From contig MU867094.1 of assembly GCA_033725935.1 (NCBI GenBank), positions 62,001-126,000 of the forward strand: 64,000 nt of DNA, read 5' to 3'. Source of the DNA: Cladorrhinum sp. PSN259 (taxonomy: Eukaryota > Ascomycota > Sordariomycetes > Sordariales > Podosporaceae). The notes beneath the pieces are model-generated. The model was given only the letters and a program-made list of their open reading frames with translations. It had not been told where the DNA came from and ran no database searches. This document shows positions 59,583 to 64,000 of this stretch, in pieces (position 1 is the stretch's first letter; each line of letters opens with the position of its first letter). Made by a program: the position numbers and the translations under genes.

Positions 59583-62207
59583 ATGGCTGCCGATACCAAC
59601 AATCTGAGCGAAAGCAGCGGGCCGAGTACAAGTAAATCGAATAGTAATAGTACGACTGTGCCGGCGACAGGTATCACGACAGCAATTACGACTCTTAGTA
59701 GCAGCTTGTCGTCGTCGCTAGATACTTTCGCAGCGCCCCTGAAACGAGGGTCCGAGAAACTGAGGAGACTCGGGAGTAGAAGACGCATGGGAGGCCACGG
59801 AAAGGAAGAAGGGGGCGATGTACCCATCTCCGGAAGCCGCGAAATACAAGTAGAGAACGCCACAGAGGGTATGCATGGTATCGCTATCACTCAAGAGGAA
59901 GAACAAGAAGAGGAGGACAGGAACGGGTTAAAAAGAGCAGCGCTGGCTCGGGAAGCAGCTGAGATTATCCTTAAATCGTTTTATTCTTGTCAGGGCAATG
60001 CTAATACTGCTATCGCTCCCGAAAAGGGACTGGAAGGAAGAAAAGAAGCAAGGAAAGGGCGATCTCAAGAGCGCGAACCAACGCCACACCCACTTTCGAG
60101 ATCGAGTTGTGCCACCATGCCTGATAGTAACAGGGCTAGCTGGGGTTCAGCGAGGACGTCGGAGAGCAAAATTCTGGATGATATCCAGGAGGAGGCGGGT
60201 CAGCAGGTCGAAGGAAACAATGATGATTCATGTGATGGCGTTGTTAGCGGACAGGTCAAGCCCCATCCAACAAATGAACGCTCTCGTGGAGGTGATTGCG
60301 GAAACTTTGATTGCGGAAAAGGGGTCCTCGAGTGGTTATCTGGGAAAGACCCAGAAACACAGATCGTTTCTCCCCAACAACCAGAAAAGCAGAACGATCA
60401 CAACTCAGTGACACCACCAGCCCCAAAGGCTACAAGAAGGTTGTCAATTGGCCGGCTATTCTCTTTTTCACGTCGATCGAGGACATCCGTTGCAGCGGGC
60501 AATACAGCTGCCCACAGAGACCGCCCAGGTTCTCCAGGGGGTCGTTGCGCCTCCAAACCGTGTCTACCGAAATCGGAACCCGCGACCACCTTGAGTGTAC
60601 TCGCAAAGGACAACACGATGTATTGTACCTATACAGATCACAACAAGCCGCGCGGGAGAGCGGAGGAGGTCGGAAATTACGTCTCAATGAGCAGCAATGG
60701 TGAATGCATGTATAATGACCAGGCTACGGCAAGCAAAGAGCAGGACCAACGTCAAGGCCTAATTGAAGAGGATGAAAAGCTTCCAGAGGAACACAAGGGC
60801 AGCATGCAGAAAAAACATGAGGTCCAAGCTGATGCCGCACGAAACCAACTCGATGCTGCTAATAAACCCGGAGAAGACGACCTGTCAAGTCAAATGATGG
60901 ATATGTCATCATGCTTCAAAATTAATTCGCACCCTGCAATGAGGAGCTTCTACGAAGGCAAAAATAAGGAATTGGTGTCCATGCCTGATGTTTGGGAGCA
61001 ATCTATTGCTGAAGCGGCCAAACCTAAGCCCAAGCCCAAGTCGAAGACAATTGAGATTACTTTCCCTTTGGCCGACATCGAAGGGAAGAACAAAGAGAAG
61101 ACGGATCATAGGAGAAGAAGAGGCATTGATAAGTTTAATCCTCCGGAATTTCGCCAGAGGAGTAGCAGCTATGGGCATGGTCACTTTCGTGGGGGCTCCT
61201 CACCGACGTCTGCGCTATTTGGATCGAGCCCAGGCCCGGTCTCGGTTCATGATAAAGATAATGGTGTCAAGCCCAATAATCTACACGGGAAAGAGGAGAA
61301 TGTGAGATCATCACCGTCGGTGGCTTCGTGCTCCTCAATCTTTAGACGGGAAGATATCTCTGACGGATTCCCCCATGTGAATACCCACGACCACGATCAT
61401 GATGCCCAGGCCCAAGATCCTGGGATGATGAAAGAGGGAAACAGCGAGGATTGGAATATCGTAGGTAGTGATGGCTGTGGAGGTACCGCAAGGGGAAATG
61501 GGGGAAACAGTGGTGAAAGTGGTGGTACTCAGGGTAGCACGGATTTGTTGTTGCCTTCCTCGGGATTTTTTCAATCGTCATCTTCTGATTCATCGCCTCC
61601 GACTACGTCTCCTCGTCAACTTCCTCCGAGTTTGCCAGCACAGCCGGAGCTGACGTCTGTTACTAGCAAGAAGGCATCATTCACTGCTGGCGCTGGAGGG
61701 AGTCTGGCTGGCGCTTGGAGTCTATTTGGGCCTGCTATAAATTGGCCAATGCAAAGAACGGTTAGGAGGATGACGCAAAGGATCTGGAAGATTTCTCTGG
61801 GCGGGGACAAGAAGAGGGGTGGTAGTGGAGTGATGAATAACTGGCATCCCCGGGCTGACCCTGGCAGGCTGCGTTTTTCGCAGACGGAAGCTGCCAAGGC
61901 TAGAAGAGTTGAAGGACTGTTACAATTCCGGATTATGGAAGATTGGGGATACTTGGAGGCGAGGGACAATTATTGGAGGAATCATCATCTGAGGCCTCCC
62001 TGTTATTTTGGCGATGAGGTGGATGAGCAGAACGTGGAGGAGCGGTTGAGTTTAGAACAGAGAATCATTTTGCAGACCTGGTATGTTTGGCAGGGTCAGC
62101 CTGGACCTAGTAGACCTAGGGCTGTTGTTGGGCTTGACTTTGTTGTTACTCGAGAAGAGGTGCATGAGGAGAAAGTCGGGGAAGGGGAGGACGTGGTGAG
62201 GGGGTAA
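59583..62207 (+). CDS. Long disordered protein of unknown function
   Basis: One uninterrupted frame of 874 residues, starting MAADTNNLSESSGPSTSKSN. I do not recognise a domain. Residues 1-60 are Ser/Thr-rich, with a basic patch (KRGSEKLRRLGSRRRM). The middle is polar and charged with repeated KPKPKPKSK and DHDHDAQAQD blocks, plus RRLSIGRLFSFSRRSRTS (about 284-301), which looks like a phosphorylation and 14-3-3-type site. The C-terminus (about 745-855) is the most ordered part: WPMQRTVRRMTQRIWKISLGG, RRVEGLLQFRIMEDWGYLEA, NYWRNHHLRPPCYFGDE and LEQRIILQTWYVWQGQPGPS. Trp and Tyr enrichment there suggests a small folded module. No intron is needed. Length of the open frame alone makes a real gene likely. 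Confidence 0.72.
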   Translation: MAADTNNLSESSGPSTSKSNSNSTTVPATGITTAITTLSSSLSSSLDTFAAPLKRGSEKLRRLGSRRRMGGHGKEEGGDVPISGSREIQVENATEGMHGIAITQEEEQEEEDRNGLKRAALAREAAEIILKSFYSCQGNANTAIAPEKGLEGRKEARKGRSQEREPTPHPLSRSSCATMPDSNRASWGSARTSESKILDDIQEEAGQQVEGNNDDSCDGVVSGQVKPHPTNERSRGGDCGNFDCGKGVLEWLSGKDPETQIVSPQQPEKQNDHNSVTPPAPKATRRLSIGRLFSFSRRSRTSVAAGNTAAHRDRPGSPGGRCASKPCLPKSEPATTLSVLAKDNTMYCTYTDHNKPRGRAEEVGNYVSMSSNGECMYNDQATASKEQDQRQGLIEEDEKLPEEHKGSMQKKHEVQADAARNQLDAANKPGEDDLSSQMMDMSSCFKINSHPAMRSFYEGKNKELVSMPDVWEQSIAEAAKPKPKPKSKTIEITFPLADIEGKNKEKTDHRRRRGIDKFNPPEFRQRSSSYGHGHFRGGSSPTSALFGSSPGPVSVHDKDNGVKPNNLHGKEENVRSSPSVASCSSIFRREDISDGFPHVNTHDHDHDAQAQDPGMMKEGNSEDWNIVGSDGCGGTARGNGGNSGESGGTQGSTDLLLPSSGFFQSSSSDSSPPTTSPRQLPPSLPAQPELTSVTSKKASFTAGAGGSLAGAWSLFGPAINWPMQRTVRRMTQRIWKISLGGDKKRGGSGVMNNWHPRADPGRLRFSQTEAAKARRVEGLLQFRIMEDWGYLEARDNYWRNHHLRPPCYFGDEVDEQNVEERLSLEQRIILQTWYVWQGQPGPSRPRAVVGLDFVVTREEVHEEKVGEGEDVVRG

Positions 62208-63392
62208 TGATGGCTGAGCGTGCAGAAGAAGAATGGAGGGAGGAGGAGACGTGGAGAGAAACTGGAAAGGTGAAGGGATGAGCAAAACTTTCGTGATTGT
62301 TTTGGATGTTTTCGTTCCTTCGATTGATTTTTATTTTGTTTTCTTCGGTTTGTTTTGACCCTATAAGGGGGTTTATTTTCTACAGATTGGAAGGTAGTCC
62401 GCCATATGGCTAGAAGGTGTTTTGGGTGGCTAAGGGGTAGCCTGGATTTGTATTACGGGGCATGGTTTCTTTCTCATGTCTAGGATCAGGTGTTTTGTTG
62501 CTTTGCGTTGGATGTATGCTCTGTTTTGGGAGGATACTTTGGTAAAGGAGTCGATTGCTACGAGAAGGTTGTTTCCTTATTGGTTATGATTTGCTTGATT
62601 CTGCTGTCGTCGCTGGGTAGTCCTTTCGGGAGTCGAGTGTGAGGATGCCAGCCCTTAACACCGGCAGATGGATATGTATTGTCTCGTTAACAGTTTTCTC
62701 GACTACTTGTTTTGGCTGCAGTATTGGCTGTTTACTATAGCATATAGAGACCAAGAAAAGGAGTTACTCCAGATGTGTTTACTTGTTGGTTGATAACAGG
62801 GGTAAGGAGAACAGTACAGGGATAAGGGCTTTTATCTTGCCTGCTCAGAGCTTTTACTCCCGTGATTTCGTACGGTAAGGGATTCTTTTATGTTTTTTTT
62901 TTTTTTCTTCACAAGGGTGTGTTACTAACAGCCTCTTTCGCCGATACGGGGGGATGAATGATTACCTATTTACAGAATTGATCTTCCAAGACATCGAATT
63001 CTGATTACAGAACCACGGATACAGTATGAAACAAGGTTCAGTAATATCTCACAAGTAGGGCAACGCTGTCCCCAAACCGTCACGGAAATCGGTTTGGCCT
63101 CGTTTCGTCATCGCAGTCACCGAGCCATCCGGGTTAATAATACGGGATGGATGGATGGATGGATGGGTGGATGGGATGTATAATTTGACTGGTGTCACAA
63201 GCATTTGTGGTTCTTCCTCAGCCGTATTTTCCTGTCGGTGATTACATTTCGGAGTACATACGCAGCAGATAGGCAAGGCAAGGCTTTTGTGTTGGTGTGG
63301 TGGGACTTAAAGAAGTTGTGTCCAGTTAATGGTCGAGAAATCAGGGCGTTTACTTTAACACGTGTCGCTTGATTAACCCGATGGTGGTGTGG

Positions 63393-63417
<25 letters not shown>
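63393..63417 (+). repeat. (TC)n microsatellite
   Basis: About 12 TC units after GTGTGG, passing into TTTCTCTTTCTTTC. It lies about 80 bp before the TG array. Confidence 0.85.
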
Positions 63418-63424
<7 letters not shown>

Positions 63425-63495
63425 TCTTTCTGGGTCTCAAATCTCGGAGCCTCGAGGGCAAAATAAGAATGATGATTGGATCAAACAAGGCAAAG

Positions 63496-63496
<1 letters not shown>

Positions 63497-63576
<80 letters not shown>
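63497..63576 (+). repeat. (TG)40 dinucleotide microsatellite
   Basis: About 40 unbroken TG units, followed by TCTCTCTCGG. The alternating purine-pyrimidine sequence can adopt Z-DNA. It is a strong polymorphic-marker candidate. Confidence 0.92.
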
Positions 63577-63578
<2 letters not shown>

Positions 63579-64000
63579 TCTCTCGGTATTGTAACCTTTA
63601 TTTTCGTGGTTTTATATGAAACTCACTCCAAAAATCGGGCGCGTTTAATATTGACTTGACGAGATCGCCCGCGGACAAATGACTATGCGAACGGCATAAT
63701 AGAGTTTCTCAATGGCGGTTTGGTTCGAAGAGGAGTTTTTGATTTGGGCGCCTTGGTTGTTCCGCGGACGGTGATTTAATTAAACGACGACATGAGACTT
63801 TCTCAAGTGCCTGCTTGAATTCGAGAAGCGGGATCCAATTCGGGCGGACGCCCTGCAATGCTCGTTTTCTGTCCAGCCAGAAGTCTTCAGAATCATCAAA
63901 TCAAGTTGGCCTCACAAAGTTTGAGCGATAACAAACCCAGCGAATGGATGGTTGGATCGATGGAGGGTTGGGCACAGTAAACAACGCGATGAGAGGCGTC

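Larger units (their letters stand above)
62208..64000. other. Right edge, no gene; simple repeats
   Basis: Downstream of the unknown gene the DNA is T/G-rich with no supported gene. Simple repeats lie at 63146-63177 (GGAT-type tetranucleotide), 63393-63417 (TC)n and 63497-63576 (TG)n. Confidence 0.5.

Overview
The window is nuclear DNA of a filamentous ascomycete, most likely a Pezizomycotina species and probably a Sordariomycete. The evidence is genes broken by short introns (about 50-200 nt) with GTRNGY donors, CTRAY branch sites and YAG acceptors, plus a protein set with typical filamentous-fungal layouts: a cAMP-receptor-like GPCR, an AzgA purine permease, a C2H2 zinc-finger factor and a long Hrd1. 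The species cannot be read from the sequence. I support 13 protein-coding genes and find no tRNA, rRNA, CRISPR array or intact transposon. Exon boundaries were worked out by hand from splice signals and reading frame.

Layout. 0.7-7.3 kb: two membrane-traffic genes head to head, a CASP/Coy1 Golgi coiled-coil protein (-) and a Vps3/TGFBRAP1-type CORVET subunit (+). 10.8-12.3 kb: a cAMP-receptor-like GPCR (-), with large gene-free flanks. 15.6-15.9 kb: an assembly gap with a duplicated flank. 17.6-19.8 kb: a methyltransferase-fold protein with a degenerate SAM motif (-). 23.6-31.5 kb: a gene-dense housekeeping block with an AzgA purine permease (+), a UCH37/Uch2 deubiquitinase (+), ribosomal protein uL22/RPL17 (-) and fibrillarin/NOP1 (+). 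The last two are divergent and share a 543-bp promoter. 31.5-47.7 kb: about 16 kb without a supported gene, rich in homopolymers and simple repeats. 47.7-50.1 kb: a C2H2 transcription factor (+) with a 528-nt intron that also reads open in frame. 51.9-53.0 kb: a small class I methyltransferase (+), followed by a degenerate minisatellite. 54.7-58.9 kb: a divergent pair, an AhpD/CMD-like protein (-) and the ERAD ubiquitin ligase Hrd1 (+). 59.6-62.2 kb: a long disordered protein of unknown function (+). The right end carries microsatellites, including about 40 TG units.

Functional themes. Ribosome biogenesis is represented by RPL17 and NOP1, vesicle traffic by CASP and Vps3, and ubiquitin-proteasome/ERAD by Uch37 and Hrd1. 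No secondary-metabolite cluster or mobile defence system was seen. The most unusual items are gene-structural: a start-codon-only exon in RPL17, a 14-nt internal exon in UCH37, an exitron-like intron in the zinc-finger gene, a 14-bp palindrome in the RPL17/NOP1 promoter and a UPRE-like core upstream of HRD1.
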